The notes under the pieces were generated by a model, which ran no database searches, had not been told where the DNA came from, and saw only the letters and a program-made list of their open reading frames with translations. From Bacillota bacterium (GTDB lineage: Bacteria; Bacillota; Clostridia; Tissierellales; Sedimentibacteraceae), in NCBI GenBank assembly GCA_023453025.1, contig JAEXUD010000004.1, positions 128,004 through 192,003 on the forward strand: 64,000 bases of DNA, written 5' to 3'. Below, one piece after another: positions 38,047 through 46,697 of the stretch (within the stretch, counting starts at the first letter, position 1; each line of letters opens with the position of its first letter). The position numbers and the translations under genes are program-made.

Positions 38047-38139
38047 CCGATTTTATTATCTCTGTCTGACTGAAAATTAAGAAAAGCTTTTAGAGAAATT
38101 TTATTAAAATATGCAAGAAAGAAATCCAATTATTTATAG

Positions 38140-38180
38140 ATGACAGCCGCAACAACAGAAAAATGATGCGGCTGTTTATA
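38140..38180. terminator. Bidirectional terminator between brnQ and pstB
   Basis: ACAGCCGC and GCGGCTGT pair around a 17-base loop, with a T run on the plus strand. It lies between the convergent brnQ and pst operons. Confidence 0.7.
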
Positions 38181-38206
38181 AGGTTCAAGTTAAATATGTA
38201 ATACTG

Positions 38207-38977
38207 TTACAATCTTCCTCGAATATATTTAGATAAGGTTTCTGTTTCGGGATTTGAAAACATTTTAATTGTCGGGCCGGATTCTACAATTTCTCCTCCG
38301 TAGAAAAAGGCGGTATAATCAGAAATCCTGCTTGCCTGCTCCATGTTGTGGGTTACTATGATAACTGTGCATGTTTTTTTTAGTTCTGAAAGAAGTTCTT
38401 CAATAGCAAATGTGGAAATGGGATCAAGTGCGGAGCAGGGCTCGTCAAACAGTAGAATTTCAGGCTCCAGCATCATTGCTCTTGCAATGCAAAGGCGCTG
38501 TTGCTGCCCTCCGGACAGAGACAGCGCGGATTTGTCCAGTCTGTCCTTCACTTCATCGTATATGGATGCCATTTTCAATTTCTCTTGAACCTTATTGTGA
38601 AGAAACTCCTTATCTGCCTTGAAATGCTCGGATAAGGGCAAGGTTATATTTTTGTAAATGCTTGTGGGCAGGGGATTTGCCTGCTGAAAAATCATTCCTA
38701 TTTGTTTTCTCAGGCTTCGAACATATTCCTTGTCATTTCTGCTGTAAATATCTTCCCCCTCTACGAAAATACTTCCTTTCAGGTGAAATGAACGGACTAG
38801 GTCATTCATCCGGTTTATGGAGCGTAGAAGCGTAGTTTTTCCGCAGCCGGAGGGACCGATGAATGCATAAATGGAATTTTGGGGTATATTGAGACTGACA
38901 TTTTTTACGGCCTTGTTTTTTCCGTAATAACAGGACACATTCTTAATGCTGACTGATATGTTTTCATTCTTGCCCAT
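38207..38977 (-). CDS. pstB: Phosphate ABC transporter ATP-binding protein PstB
   Basis: This 256-aa ATPase drives phosphate import. It has Walker A GPSGCGKTT (about residue 38), the long PstB-specific Q-loop segment MIFQQANPLPTSIYKNIT, signature LSGGQQQRLCIARAM and Walker B ILLFDEPCSALDP. Its start (after GGGAGGAGGCAGAC) overlaps the end of pstA by 14 bases. No phoU gene follows; the gene ends the operon. Confidence 0.96.
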   Translation of the reverse strand: MGKNENISVSIKNVSCYYGKNKAVKNVSLNIPQNSIYAFIGPSGCGKTTLLRSINRMNDLVRSFHLKGSIFVEGEDIYSRNDKEYVRSLRKQIGMIFQQANPLPTSIYKNITLPLSEHFKADKEFLHNKVQEKLKMASIYDEVKDRLDKSALSLSGGQQQRLCIARAMMLEPEILLFDEPCSALDPISTFAIEELLSELKKTCTVIIVTHNMEQASRISDYTAFFYGGEIVESGPTIKMFSNPETETLSKYIRGRL

Positions 38978-39911
38978 GTCTGCCTCCTCCCAGATTCCCT
39001 ACGACAGTTGCCGCAAGATTCAAAAATATTATAATGACAATGAGGACAATGGATGCGCCGAAAGCCACAGGCAGGGAATTTCCTTCTCCTGCAGGAGACG
39101 TGAAATATATGTAGCTTGTCAGCGTACAACCTGAATTCCTCAAGGTTGACAGCCAGTTTTCAGGAGTATACCACGGCTGCATACCAGTCATTCTGATAGA
39201 GCCTCCCAGAGTCAGCCATACAATTGCAGTATCGCCTATTATCCTTCCCATTCCTAAAATAATCCCTGTCACAATTCCGTCCCGTGCAGAGCCCAGGGCT
39301 ATTTTTGAAATAGTGCGCCATTTATTTGCCCCCAGGGCATAAGAGCCATCTATATATGAAGCAGGGACAGCTCTTAAAGCTTCCTCCATAGATTTGATTA
39401 CAAAGGGGAGTATCATTATAGCCATGGTAATACCTCCTACCAGGAATGAGCGTCCATATGCACGGCTGGTGCCTTCCACCCCTTCAATGGCGGAGCTCAG
39501 GAACGCCATGTGTCCTTGAGTAAATATTGCCAGGGCGAAAAGAGCGATTACTACAGTGGGCACACCGGACAAAATATCCACTGCACCCTTCACCAGTGTT
39601 TTGAATAATCCTTTTTTAGAGTAAAAAACCAGGAAAATTGCCGTGGAAAGCGCGAAAGGGAATGCAGCCAGAATTCCTATCAACGTGAGCAGGGTTGTGC
39701 CGATTATAGGAGTCAGAATTCCTCCGGATTCTGGATTCAAAGCGGAAGGTTCAGGCTCAGATGTTAAAAAATTCCATGATATGGTTTCCCATCCGTAATA
39801 GAATATAACGGAAAGTATGAATGCGAGGACGCATAAAATCATAGTCATGGATATTATGGCATAAGCTGTGCCGGCTGCACTGCTGAATTTGCGGTTTACT
39901 TTACTAATCAT
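38964..39911 (-). CDS. pstA: Phosphate ABC transporter permease PstA
   Basis: This 315-aa membrane subunit has about six helices. GVPTVVIALFALAIFTQGHM and the EAA loop (EALRAVPASYIDGSYALGANKW, abridged) identify PstA. The chosen ATG at 39911 overlaps the pstC stop codon region, and AGGATGG lies upstream; an ATG three codons earlier is possible. It pairs with PstC to form the channel. Confidence 0.95.
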   Translation of the reverse strand: MISKVNRKFSSAAGTAYAIISMTMILCVLAFILSVIFYYGWETISWNFLTSEPEPSALNPESGGILTPIIGTTLLTLIGILAAFPFALSTAIFLVFYSKKGLFKTLVKGAVDILSGVPTVVIALFALAIFTQGHMAFLSSAIEGVEGTSRAYGRSFLVGGITMAIMILPFVIKSMEEALRAVPASYIDGSYALGANKWRTISKIALGSARDGIVTGIILGMGRIIGDTAIVWLTLGGSIRMTGMQPWYTPENWLSTLRNSGCTLTSYIYFTSPAGEGNSLPVAFGASIVLIVIIIFLNLAATVVGNLGGGRHGQE

Positions 39912-40866
39912 CAAGACCATCCTTCCTTCTCATACGTTTTTCAATAAGATTTGCTAAAATGCTCAGAGCGGTTCCTATTATCAGAAGTGTTGCTCCGCAG
40001 GAAAACAGTGCTGATTCTACGGCATATGAACCCATGGCTTCAGACTTATTTACTATGGCGGATGCAAGAGGCAGAGTGGGAGCAAGAAAGTTTATCAATC
40101 CCAGCCTTATATCGGGTATTATACCAACGCTGCCGCAAACCATTGATACCGCTATCGCTTCGCCTATACCACGACCGGCTCCAAGGATTATGCCTGCCAG
40201 AATACCGGAGCGAGCAGAGGGAAGCATAATTTTATATATAACCCTGAATTTTGTCATGCCAAATGAGTATCCGGTTTCCTTGAGTGTCTGAGGAACGGAT
40301 TTAAGCGCATCCACACTCAATGATATTATTGTAGGGACTATCATAAAGGTAAGGACAATTATAGCAGAGAGCATACTGCTTCCCGTCATTTGGAACCTGG
40401 ATAAATATTGTATCTGCATATCTGTTGTTACAAATAGTTTTTCCACAAAAGGTACCACGGCTATCAATCCTATAAGTCCGAAGACTACAGAAGGAACAGC
40501 TGCAAATAATCGAACCACCGAAATAAGAGACGAAGAAATTCTGGGAGAGGAATATTCGCAGATTGTAATTGCCGAGCCTATTCCGATGACTGATGCCACA
40601 AAAAGTGCAAAAAATGTAGTTAAAACTGTTCCGGAAATAAGACCCAGCATGCCAAAAGTAAGTGCGGGATCCGAGTCTGGGGAATAAAAGGCCTCATTAA
40701 TCTGAACATCAAATCCTCCGTTAAAAAAATAACCTGCCCCATTTGCCAAGAATACGGGCATTGCCTTATAAAACACAAAAACAAATATAAATACTATTAT
40801 GGCAATGCTGACTGCGGAAAGTACACTGATGATAAGCTGAGATAAATCTAAAGTATCCTTCTTCAT
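39904..40866 (-). CDS. pstC: Phosphate ABC transporter permease PstC
   Basis: This 320-aa membrane subunit shows RLFAAVPSVVFGLIGLIAVV and the EAA loop DALKSVPQTLKETGYSFGMT. The start follows AAGGAGG. Gene order pstS-pstC-pstA-pstB is standard. Expression relative to pstS is probably lowered by the hairpin between them. Confidence 0.95.
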   Translation of the reverse strand: MKKDTLDLSQLIISVLSAVSIAIIVFIFVFVFYKAMPVFLANGAGYFFNGGFDVQINEAFYSPDSDPALTFGMLGLISGTVLTTFFALFVASVIGIGSAITICEYSSPRISSSLISVVRLFAAVPSVVFGLIGLIAVVPFVEKLFVTTDMQIQYLSRFQMTGSSMLSAIIVLTFMIVPTIISLSVDALKSVPQTLKETGYSFGMTKFRVIYKIMLPSARSGILAGIILGAGRGIGEAIAVSMVCGSVGIIPDIRLGLINFLAPTLPLASAIVNKSEAMGSYAVESALFSCGATLLIIGTALSILANLIEKRMRRKDGLDD

Positions 40867-40884
40867 TTTTCCTCCTTGCTTAAT

Positions 40885-40920
40885 TTAAAAACTGTGCTGC
40901 AAATGCGGCACAGCTTTTAT
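40885..40920 (-). terminator. Partial terminator between pstS and pstC
   Basis: On the minus strand CTGTGCCGC and GCAGCACAG form a stem with one mismatch followed by TTTTT. Such a hairpin after a binding-protein gene usually lets only part of the transcripts continue, giving excess PstS. Confidence 0.75.
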
Positions 40921-40961
40921 TCTATATTTATTTTTTCAATTCAAACCAATTATCAGAGAAT

Positions 40962-42119
40962 TTATTTTAAAGAAATATAACCTTCAGCTGTTACAATATC
41001 TTTCTGGCATTCAGCACTTTTCAGGTAGTCTATGAACATAGCTGCGGTCTGTGAAGGAGTTCCCTTTGTAGCAACATACAGTGCTCTGCTTAACGGATAT
41101 GTACCGCTTTGTACAGTGACGGTGGTTGCAGAAATATTGTCCACAGGTATTGCCTTTACGGTTTTGTCCACATATCCTATTGAATCAAAACCTATAGCGT
41201 ACTTGCTTTTAGCTACGCCTTGCTTAATCAGTGCGGAGGAAGCATGTGCCGTAGCCGTTGCTACAACCGATTTCTTTTCCAGCAGCATCTCTTCTAATGT
41301 AGCCCTTGTTCCAGAGCCTGTCTCGCGAGTTTGTACCAGAATAGGAGCATCTTCCCCTCCTACATCTTTCCAGTTAGTTATTTCACCCAGAAATATTTTT
41401 GCTGCCTGATTCTTTGTAAGAGATTTAACGTTGTTATCAGGATGGACAATTATTGCTATGCCGTCTTTTGCAACTTCATAATCAGTGAGAACTGCTTTTT
41501 CGTCAGCTGTCAGATCACGAGAAGACATGCCTATGTTAACTGTGCCTGCCGTCGCATCTTTGATTCCAGCTCCTGAACCGCCTCCGGCTACAGTTATGGA
41601 TAAACCGTTGTTTGCAGCTATAAGTTTATCCGCTGCTTTCTGTGCTATAGGTTGAACAGTTGTCGAGCCGGATATTTTAATTGTTCCTGTCATTGTTGTA
41701 AAATAATCAACAGCAGCTGTGCTAGTACCTGCATCGTAGTTTACTTTTGCACCGATAGCCTCAGAAAAAGCTCTTATTGGAACCAGCGTACGGCTATCTA
41801 CCAGCTTTGCCGGACTTACTAAGGATTTTGTTACACCGTTTACAGTAAATGTTTTTGAATTAATCGTAAATACTGCTGTATAAGCTGCTGTCTTGATTGT
41901 GGCTTTTTTATTGCTCCCGTCCCATGACACATCAGCGCCAAGGTTTTCAGAAATAACTCTCAAAGGTACCAATGTAGTGCCGTTCTCAAGTACCGGAGCA
42001 ACATCGGAAGCTACCGCCTTGCCATCAATTTTCAGGTTTATTGTTGCCGCTGATGTGCTGAATACTGAGCTGAGCACACATACAACGATTAAAACAAATA
42101 AAGCAATTTTTTTAAACAT
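40962..42119 (-). CDS. pstS: PstS phosphate-binding protein with N-terminal stalk (copper amine oxidase N-like) domain
   Basis: This 385-aa exported protein starts with a type I signal peptide (residues 1-24, STSAA) and has no lipobox. Residues 27-130 form a copper-amine-oxidase-N/stalk domain with its typical repeats NGTTLVPLRVISENLGADV and SRTLVPIRAFSEAIGAKV. Residues 142-385 are the phosphate-binding domain: GTIKISGSTTVQPIAQKA, GGGSGAGIKDATAGTVNIGM and QTRETGSGTR, which supply phosphate ligands. Most Gram-positive PstS proteins are lipoproteins, so the stalk domain probably provides surface retention. The start follows AAGGAGAGTG. It is the first gene of the pst operon. Confidence 0.94.
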   Translation of the reverse strand: MFKKIALFVLIVVCVLSSVFSTSAATINLKIDGKAVASDVAPVLENGTTLVPLRVISENLGADVSWDGSNKKATIKTAAYTAVFTINSKTFTVNGVTKSLVSPAKLVDSRTLVPIRAFSEAIGAKVNYDAGTSTAAVDYFTTMTGTIKISGSTTVQPIAQKAADKLIAANNGLSITVAGGGSGAGIKDATAGTVNIGMSSRDLTADEKAVLTDYEVAKDGIAIIVHPDNNVKSLTKNQAAKIFLGEITNWKDVGGEDAPILVQTRETGSGTRATLEEMLLEKKSVVATATAHASSALIKQGVAKSKYAIGFDSIGYVDKTVKAIPVDNISATTVTVQSGTYPLSRALYVATKGTPSQTAAMFIDYLKSAECQKDIVTAEGYISLK

Positions 42120-42274
42120 TTGTTCACTCTCCTTTTAATTTTTAAATTGATCAGGTGCTGTTTAATAATCAAATTGTAGTTAATCTGATAATAAATACTG
42201 TTTGTAAAGAAGATGTGTAGGGTGATATATGTTCAAGTAAAATAAATGTAAAATTGGAATATTATATATAAAAA

Positions 42275-42316
42275 TACCCTGCAGGTAGACTGTTTATTGC
42301 CTACTCTACAGGGTAT
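42275..42316 (-). terminator. Terminator after the XRE gene at 42344
   Basis: Arms ACCCTG(C)AG and CT(A)CAGGGT pair with a second block (GTAG/CTAC) and run into a T-rich tract on the minus strand. Confidence 0.65.
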
Positions 42317-42343
42317 ATTTTAAATAAGATATAGATTTTATAT

Positions 42344-42703
42344 CTATCCTCTATTTTTTTTATAATTGCTTTGGGATTCTATAATGATATTGTTTACAAT
42401 TTCTATAATATCCTCAGTATATGAACGGTACGGTTCGGATAAGAGATATGTAGTTTCTTTAGAAGCATTCGTCAATGTCTCTGAGGATAAGTGACCAAAT
42501 AATAAATAATCAGCGGAAATATTGAAATTTTTGGATATTTTATAGAGCGTCGCCACAGACATTCCTTTTTTTCCGTTTTCAATCTCAGCCAAAAATTGAG
42601 GAGAGATACCTGCTTTCTCCGCAAATTCTTCTCGAACCATATTCATTTTCTCACGCTGTTTGCGCAGCCGTTTACCGATTTGAAGCATAATATTTTCTTC
42701 CAT
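42344..42703 (-). CDS. Small XRE-family regulator
   Basis: This 119-aa protein has a Cro/CI helix-turn-helix at residues 7-62: LQIGKRLRKQREKMNMVREE, then FAEKAGISPQFLAEIENGKK. The remaining 55 residues are predicted helical and may mediate dimerisation. The ATG at 42703 follows AGAGGTGAT; an upstream in-frame GTG falls inside that site. It is divergent from the DUF1273 gene; the intervening inverted pair GCTATTAGC (42734) and GCTGATAGC (42773) may be its operator. Confidence 0.88.
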   Translation of the reverse strand: MEENIMLQIGKRLRKQREKMNMVREEFAEKAGISPQFLAEIENGKKGMSVATLYKISKNFNISADYLLFGHLSSETLTNASKETTYLLSEPYRSYTEDIIEIVNNIIIESQSNYKKNRG

Positions 42704-42818
42704 ATATATCACCTCTTTTATATATTAACTATTGCTATTAGCGTATTAAATAAGCTATAATTATATAATTAAGCTGATAGCGTAACGAAATAAATTTTGT
42801 GGAATGAGGTAAAACTTG

Positions 42819-43358
42819 ATGAATGTAAAAAAACTGAATACTTGCTGCTTTATCGGAGACGGCAATCAAAATAATCAGCAGTTATTTGAAGAGAAAACTC
42901 TGCATTTTATCGGTACAAAATTGAGAATTGAAAAGATGATTGTAAATCTGATTGAAAGTCTGTATGTGACAAATTTCATAAGTGGAATGGATATAGGCTT
43001 TGAACAATGCGCATCAGAAATAGTGCTTAAAAAGAAAGAAATGTATCCTCAAATAACATTGGAAGGTGTGCTGCCTTATGAATTACATTCAATAAATTGG
43101 ACGGGAGTTCAAAGAAATAAATATTATTCAATCATGGAGAAATGCGACAGGGAAATTTTGCTGCAATATCACTATACTGACGATTGTATAAGAAGACGCA
43201 ATCAATATATGATAAACAAATCTAAATATATCATATTTTTTCAAAAAAGTACAAGCAATATTGATAATTTAATTTTATATGCAAGATTAAAAAAAAGAAA
43301 TATAATGATTATTGATTCTGATGAGATACAGCATTCAAGGAATGAGTCGATTTTTTAA
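42819..43358 (+). CDS. DUF1273 / SLOG-superfamily protein (YpsA-like)
   Basis: This 179-aa protein resembles YpsA-type DUF1273 proteins, members of the SLOG superfamily that bind nucleotide-derived ligands. Visible family parts are CCFIGDG at the N-terminus, the glycine-rich ISGMDIGFEQCASEIVL, the strand ITLEGVLPYE and the run RRRNQYMINKSKYIIFF. The ATG at 42819 follows GAGGT; a TTG directly before it is in the same frame. The biochemical role is unsettled; YpsA affects cell division in Bacillus. The divergent XRE gene may control it. Confidence 0.8.
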   Translation: MNVKKLNTCCFIGDGNQNNQQLFEEKTLHFIGTKLRIEKMIVNLIESLYVTNFISGMDIGFEQCASEIVLKKKEMYPQITLEGVLPYELHSINWTGVQRNKYYSIMEKCDREILLQYHYTDDCIRRRNQYMINKSKYIIFFQKSTSNIDNLILYARLKKRNIMIIDSDEIQHSRNESIF

Positions 43359-43469
43359 ATTATATTGAATTTTGACTAGTTTTTGAAAGGTTTAGTTCTG
43401 TTTAATAATTTTTTATTGTTAAATTGTAACAAATCCGACTTATTATAATTTACATCGTGTAAAAATAAA

Positions 43470-43498
43470 TTGACAAATGTACACTTGTTGTATACAAT
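43470..43498 (+). promoter_or_regulatory. gntR promoter with overlapping operator
   Basis: TTGACA (43470-43475) and TACAAT (43493-43498) have a 17-base spacer. The perfect palindrome TTGTATACAA (43488-43497) overlaps the -10 box and recurs upstream of the rraA-like operon. Confidence 0.8.
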
Positions 43499-43542
43499 AA
43501 ACACATGTATAAAAACATGCATAATATAAGGGGATGAAAAAT

Positions 43543-44184
43543 ATGAATAACTCTAATAAAGCTTATGACTATCTTTATAACGAAATTTTGTCTAATAGAT
43601 TATTACCTGGTTCTCCAATTTCAGAGGCTGACATAGCATCAAAATTAGGACTAAGCAGAACACCGGTAAGAGAGGCTTTGAAAATTTTAGATACAGAGGG
43701 CTTAGTCAAGCAAATCCGTAACAGAGGAACATTTGTAACTGAAATATCTGTTCATGATATTGAGGAGATATTTTCGCTACGTGAGCTGTTTGAGATACAT
43801 TCGCTTAAATCAGCATATAAGTTTATATCTGATGAGACTTTAGATACTATTGAGAATAAAATACGTTCATTAAATAAGGATGATAATCAGGAAAAATTTT
43901 TTGAGATTGACGAGATGTTACACAGTACAATAGTGAATCATTGTGGTAATTCAAGGTTAATTACATTTAGAAATATGATTAACTCACAAATTAAAATGAT
44001 TAGAAGAATTTCAGCACAGGATCCGACACACTTTGCTCGGTCAAAGGAACAGCATTTAGAAATTATTGATGCATTAAAGAAAAGGGATTTAGAGACTTCA
44101 GAAAAACTGCTAAGCAACCACATAAGGGAAATAAAGGCCAGGACAATTGAAGTTTTGACATATAAGATGGTTAGAAATCAATGA
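43543..44184 (+). CDS. GntR-family (FadR/FCD subfamily) regulator
   Basis: This 213-aa repressor has an N-terminal winged helix (YDYLYNEILSNRLLPGSPIS, LGLSRTPVREALKIL, NRGTFVTEI) and a C-terminal all-helical FCD domain (about residues 75-205) with metal/ligand residues such as FEIDEMLHSTIVNHCGN and HLEIIDALKKRD. The ATG at 43543 is better spaced from AAGGGG than the one at 43534. The same 10-base palindrome at its own promoter and at the downstream operon suggests that it regulates both, and that it responds to an organic acid imported by the TRAP system. Confidence 0.93.
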   Translation: MNNSNKAYDYLYNEILSNRLLPGSPISEADIASKLGLSRTPVREALKILDTEGLVKQIRNRGTFVTEISVHDIEEIFSLRELFEIHSLKSAYKFISDETLDTIENKIRSLNKDDNQEKFFEIDEMLHSTIVNHCGNSRLITFRNMINSQIKMIRRISAQDPTHFARSKEQHLEIIDALKKRDLETSEKLLSNHIREIKARTIEVLTYKMVRNQ

Positions 44185-44315
44185 GTTATTAGAGCAGCCA
44201 TTTCGCATATCTAATTATATAAATACTCTACAATAATAGAATTCTAAAATTTGTACACTGTTTGAGGTGCAAATTTTTTTTATTGGTATTTGCAATTAAA
44301 AAAATAAAATACATA

Positions 44316-44356
44316 TTGACAAAAGATTTAACTGTTAGTATACTTATTGTATACAA
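44316..44356 (+). promoter_or_regulatory. Promoter and GntR operator of the rraA-TRAP cluster
   Basis: TTGACA (44316-44321) and TATACT (44339-44344) have a 17-base spacer, and TTGTATACAA (44347-44356) follows. Fourteen bases (TTGTATACAATAAA, allowing one change) are shared with the gntR promoter. Confidence 0.82.
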
Positions 44357-44396
44357 TAAATATACAAAAGGAATACAAACATAAAGGAGAGAAAAG

Positions 44397-45068
44397 ATGG
44401 TTCATATTTTAAAGGCTTTTTATGAAGAAAAAAACGAATTGGTTAAGGCTTTTTATAATCAATCAACTGCCACTATCCATGAAGCAATGGGAAAAAAAGG
44501 TGCCATGGAATCTTCAATTAAGCCTATTAGTAATGGCGTAAAAATATGTGGTCAAGCAATTACTGTTAAGTGCTGTCCTGGGGATAATCTAATGCTGGTC
44601 AAGGCAATAAGCATGGCAAAAGAAGGGCAAGTTATTGTAGCAGATATGGGCAATATTAAAAATTCGGGACCGTTTGGAGAAGTTCTTTCTACGGAATGTA
44701 TTGCAAAAAACGTATCTGGTTTGGTTACAAATGGGTCTGTAAGAGATAGCAGAGAGATAAAAGAATCGGGATTTCCTGTTTTTTGCACCGGCTTTAGTAT
44801 TGTTGGAACAACAAAAGCTTCTGTCGGACTGATTAATCACCCTATAAGCTGCGGCAACGTAGTAGTTAATACGGGAGATATTATTCTCGGCGATGATGAC
44901 GGTGTTGTGGTTATACCAATTAACGAAGCCGAAAAGATATTACTTCTTGCCATGGAAAGGATAGAAAAAGAAAACAAAGTTATAGAAGAATTGAAGCAAG
45001 GTAAATCTTTGTTTGATATCTATGAATATCAGGCAGTACTTGATAAACTGGGATGTATTGAAGAATAA
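44397..45068 (+). CDS. RraA-fold protein 1 (4-hydroxy-2-oxoacid aldolase-like)
   Basis: This 223-aa protein belongs to the RraA/HMG-aldolase fold, whose catabolic members cleave 4-hydroxy-4-methyl-2-oxoglutarate or 4-carboxy-4-hydroxy-2-oxoadipate, or decarboxylate oxaloacetate. The catalytic Arg-Asp pair is visible in NGSVRDSREIKESGFPVF. GEVLSTECIAKNVSGLV and GDIILGDDDGVVVIP are family segments. It starts after AAAGGAGAG, directly behind the GntR operator. It diverges clearly from the two RraA proteins that follow. The exact substrate is not readable. Confidence 0.88.
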   Translation: MVHILKAFYEEKNELVKAFYNQSTATIHEAMGKKGAMESSIKPISNGVKICGQAITVKCCPGDNLMLVKAISMAKEGQVIVADMGNIKNSGPFGEVLSTECIAKNVSGLVTNGSVRDSREIKESGFPVFCTGFSIVGTTKASVGLINHPISCGNVVVNTGDIILGDDDGVVVIPINEAEKILLLAMERIEKENKVIEELKQGKSLFDIYEYQAVLDKLGCIEE

Positions 45069-45151
45069 ATTCATTATTATATTATGATAAATATTTATAG
45101 ATGGAAGTAAGTAGCTTTAAAAATAATTAAATTTAAGAGTGAGGTATAATT

Positions 45152-45823
45152 ATGAGTGAATTTGATGAAAAATATAGAAAAAGGTTAGAAAAACTTTCAA
45201 CTACCAACATCTCTGATGCTCTTGACGCATTAGGATACAAGGGATCTACCTATGGCATCAGACCTTTAATGCCTGAATGGAAAAAGGCAGTGGGAAGAGC
45301 AGTTACAGTTAAAATGGCAGCCGCAGGTTTAACTAAGGGGAAAACGCATTTAGGTGTTAAGGCAATCGATTTGGCTGAAAAAGGTGATATTATTGTTATT
45401 GATAACGGCGGAAGAATTGACACTTCATGTTGGGGGGGAATTTTGGCAAACGGAGCTAAGATAAAAGGTGTATCTGCAGTTGTTATTGACGGTGCTTGCA
45501 GGGACCTGGATGACTGTGTAGAAGCAGAATTTCCTGTTTTCGCCAGAGGAACTGTTGTTGCTACAGCAAGAGGCAGAATTATGGAAGAATCAACTAACTC
45601 TATGATTCAATTTGGAGGAGTACAAGTAAGGCCGGGTGATATCATTGTTGGTGACAGAAGCGGTGTTGTAGTAATTGCTCAAGAAATACTGGATCAAGTA
45701 GTTGCTAAGTCTGAAGAGCTATATGAAAAAGAAGAAAAAATGATTGCAGAAATAAGACAAGGCGTATCAATGATTGAGGTAGATACAAAATATAATTATG
45801 AACAAATGCTGAAAAAGGACTAA
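45152..45823 (+). CDS. RraA-fold protein 2 (4-hydroxy-2-oxoacid aldolase-like)
   Basis: This 223-aa RraA-fold protein has the catalytic motif VIDGACRDLDDCVEAEFPVF and the GDIIVGDRSGVVVIA strand-loop. The N-terminus KLSTTNISDALDALGYKG is typical of the aldolase branch. It follows the first copy by 83 bases after GTGAGGTATAATT. Co-occurrence of three paralogues suggests different substrates, or a hetero-oligomer. Confidence 0.88.
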   Translation: MSEFDEKYRKRLEKLSTTNISDALDALGYKGSTYGIRPLMPEWKKAVGRAVTVKMAAAGLTKGKTHLGVKAIDLAEKGDIIVIDNGGRIDTSCWGGILANGAKIKGVSAVVIDGACRDLDDCVEAEFPVFARGTVVATARGRIMEESTNSMIQFGGVQVRPGDIIVGDRSGVVVIAQEILDQVVAKSEELYEKEEKMIAEIRQGVSMIEVDTKYNYEQMLKKD

Positions 45824-45850
45824 TATAGATATACATAATGGAGGATGCGG

Positions 45851-46501
45851 ATGAATGAAATTATAGAGAGATTCAGAGTATTAGACACAACTTGTGTATC
45901 TGATGCAATGGATAGATTAGGAATAAAATGTGCTTTATTTGATATTAAACCAATATTAGACGGAATCAAAATCTGCGGACCGGCTTTTACTGTACATTAT
46001 GTACCCTGCGGGATAATAAAAGGTACTGTCGGAGATTTTATTGATGATGTAAAACATGGAGAAGTTGTGGTAATTGATAATTCCGGAAGAACCAACTGTA
46101 CAGTTTGGGGAGATATAATGTCTATCGTAGCTGATAAGAATGGCATTGAAGGCACGGTAATAGACGGAGTGTGCAGAGATTTGCCAACAATAATCAAACT
46201 TAAATATCCAATATTCTCAAAAGGATATTATATGTCAACAGGAAAAGACAGAGTAGAGGTAGATGCAGTAAATGTACCTGTTTCTGTTTCCGGTGTTCAG
46301 GTGCGTCCGGGAGATATTATATTGGGAGACGACTCAGGAGTAATAGTTATTCCTAAAGAAAAAGCCAAGGATATTTTGGAAGTGGCAGAGACAATCGACG
46401 AAAAGGAAAAACTGATAGAAGAAGAAGTCCTTAAAGGAACTAAATTGAAAGAAGCAAGGCAAAAATTTAATTATCACCATTTACAAACAAAAATCGAGTG
46501 A
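45851..46501 (+). CDS. RraA-fold protein 3 (4-hydroxy-2-oxoacid aldolase-like)
   Basis: This 216-aa paralogue carries VIDGVCRDLPTIIKLKYPIF, with the Arg-Asp pair, and GDIILGDDSGVIVIP. The ATG at 45851 is spaced 6 bases from GGAGG; an ATG at 45845 overlaps that site. It is about 27 bases behind the second copy. It is nearer to copy 2 than to copy 1 by eye (for example RDL, ISDALDALG/VSDAMDRLG). Confidence 0.88.
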   Translation: MNEIIERFRVLDTTCVSDAMDRLGIKCALFDIKPILDGIKICGPAFTVHYVPCGIIKGTVGDFIDDVKHGEVVVIDNSGRTNCTVWGDIMSIVADKNGIEGTVIDGVCRDLPTIIKLKYPIFSKGYYMSTGKDRVEVDAVNVPVSVSGVQVRPGDIILGDDSGVIVIPKEKAKDILEVAETIDEKEKLIEEEVLKGTKLKEARQKFNYHHLQTKIE

Positions 46502-46517
46502 TTGGAGGTGTGAATTA

Positions 46518-46613
46518 TGATAATTTATTATACAGTATTTGAAGTTGCTTTTAAAAATACTCAAAGAAATAGGAAGAAGTGAAAAAGCAGAATTTGTAAT
46601 CAATGAAGTATAG
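46518..46613 (+). pseudogene. Probable decayed gene fragment
   Basis: An ATG after GGAGGTG opens a 21-codon frame that ends at a TGA. A second frame over the same stretch reads LKEIGRSEKAEFVINEV before a stop, which looks like the C-terminus of a real protein. I could not identify the parent family. The 196-base gap to dctP contains nothing else I can support. Confidence 0.3.
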
Positions 46614-46697
46614 CATTTGTGTTTTAGTATTAAGTTAAGGAGTAAAATTAAAATGACAAATGTTACTATAAAAAAATAATAAAAAGAGGAGAAAATA

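Noticed and set aside
42120..42343. Pho boxes upstream of pstS
   Set aside because: No convincing repeat of the TTAACA type with proper spacing was seen.
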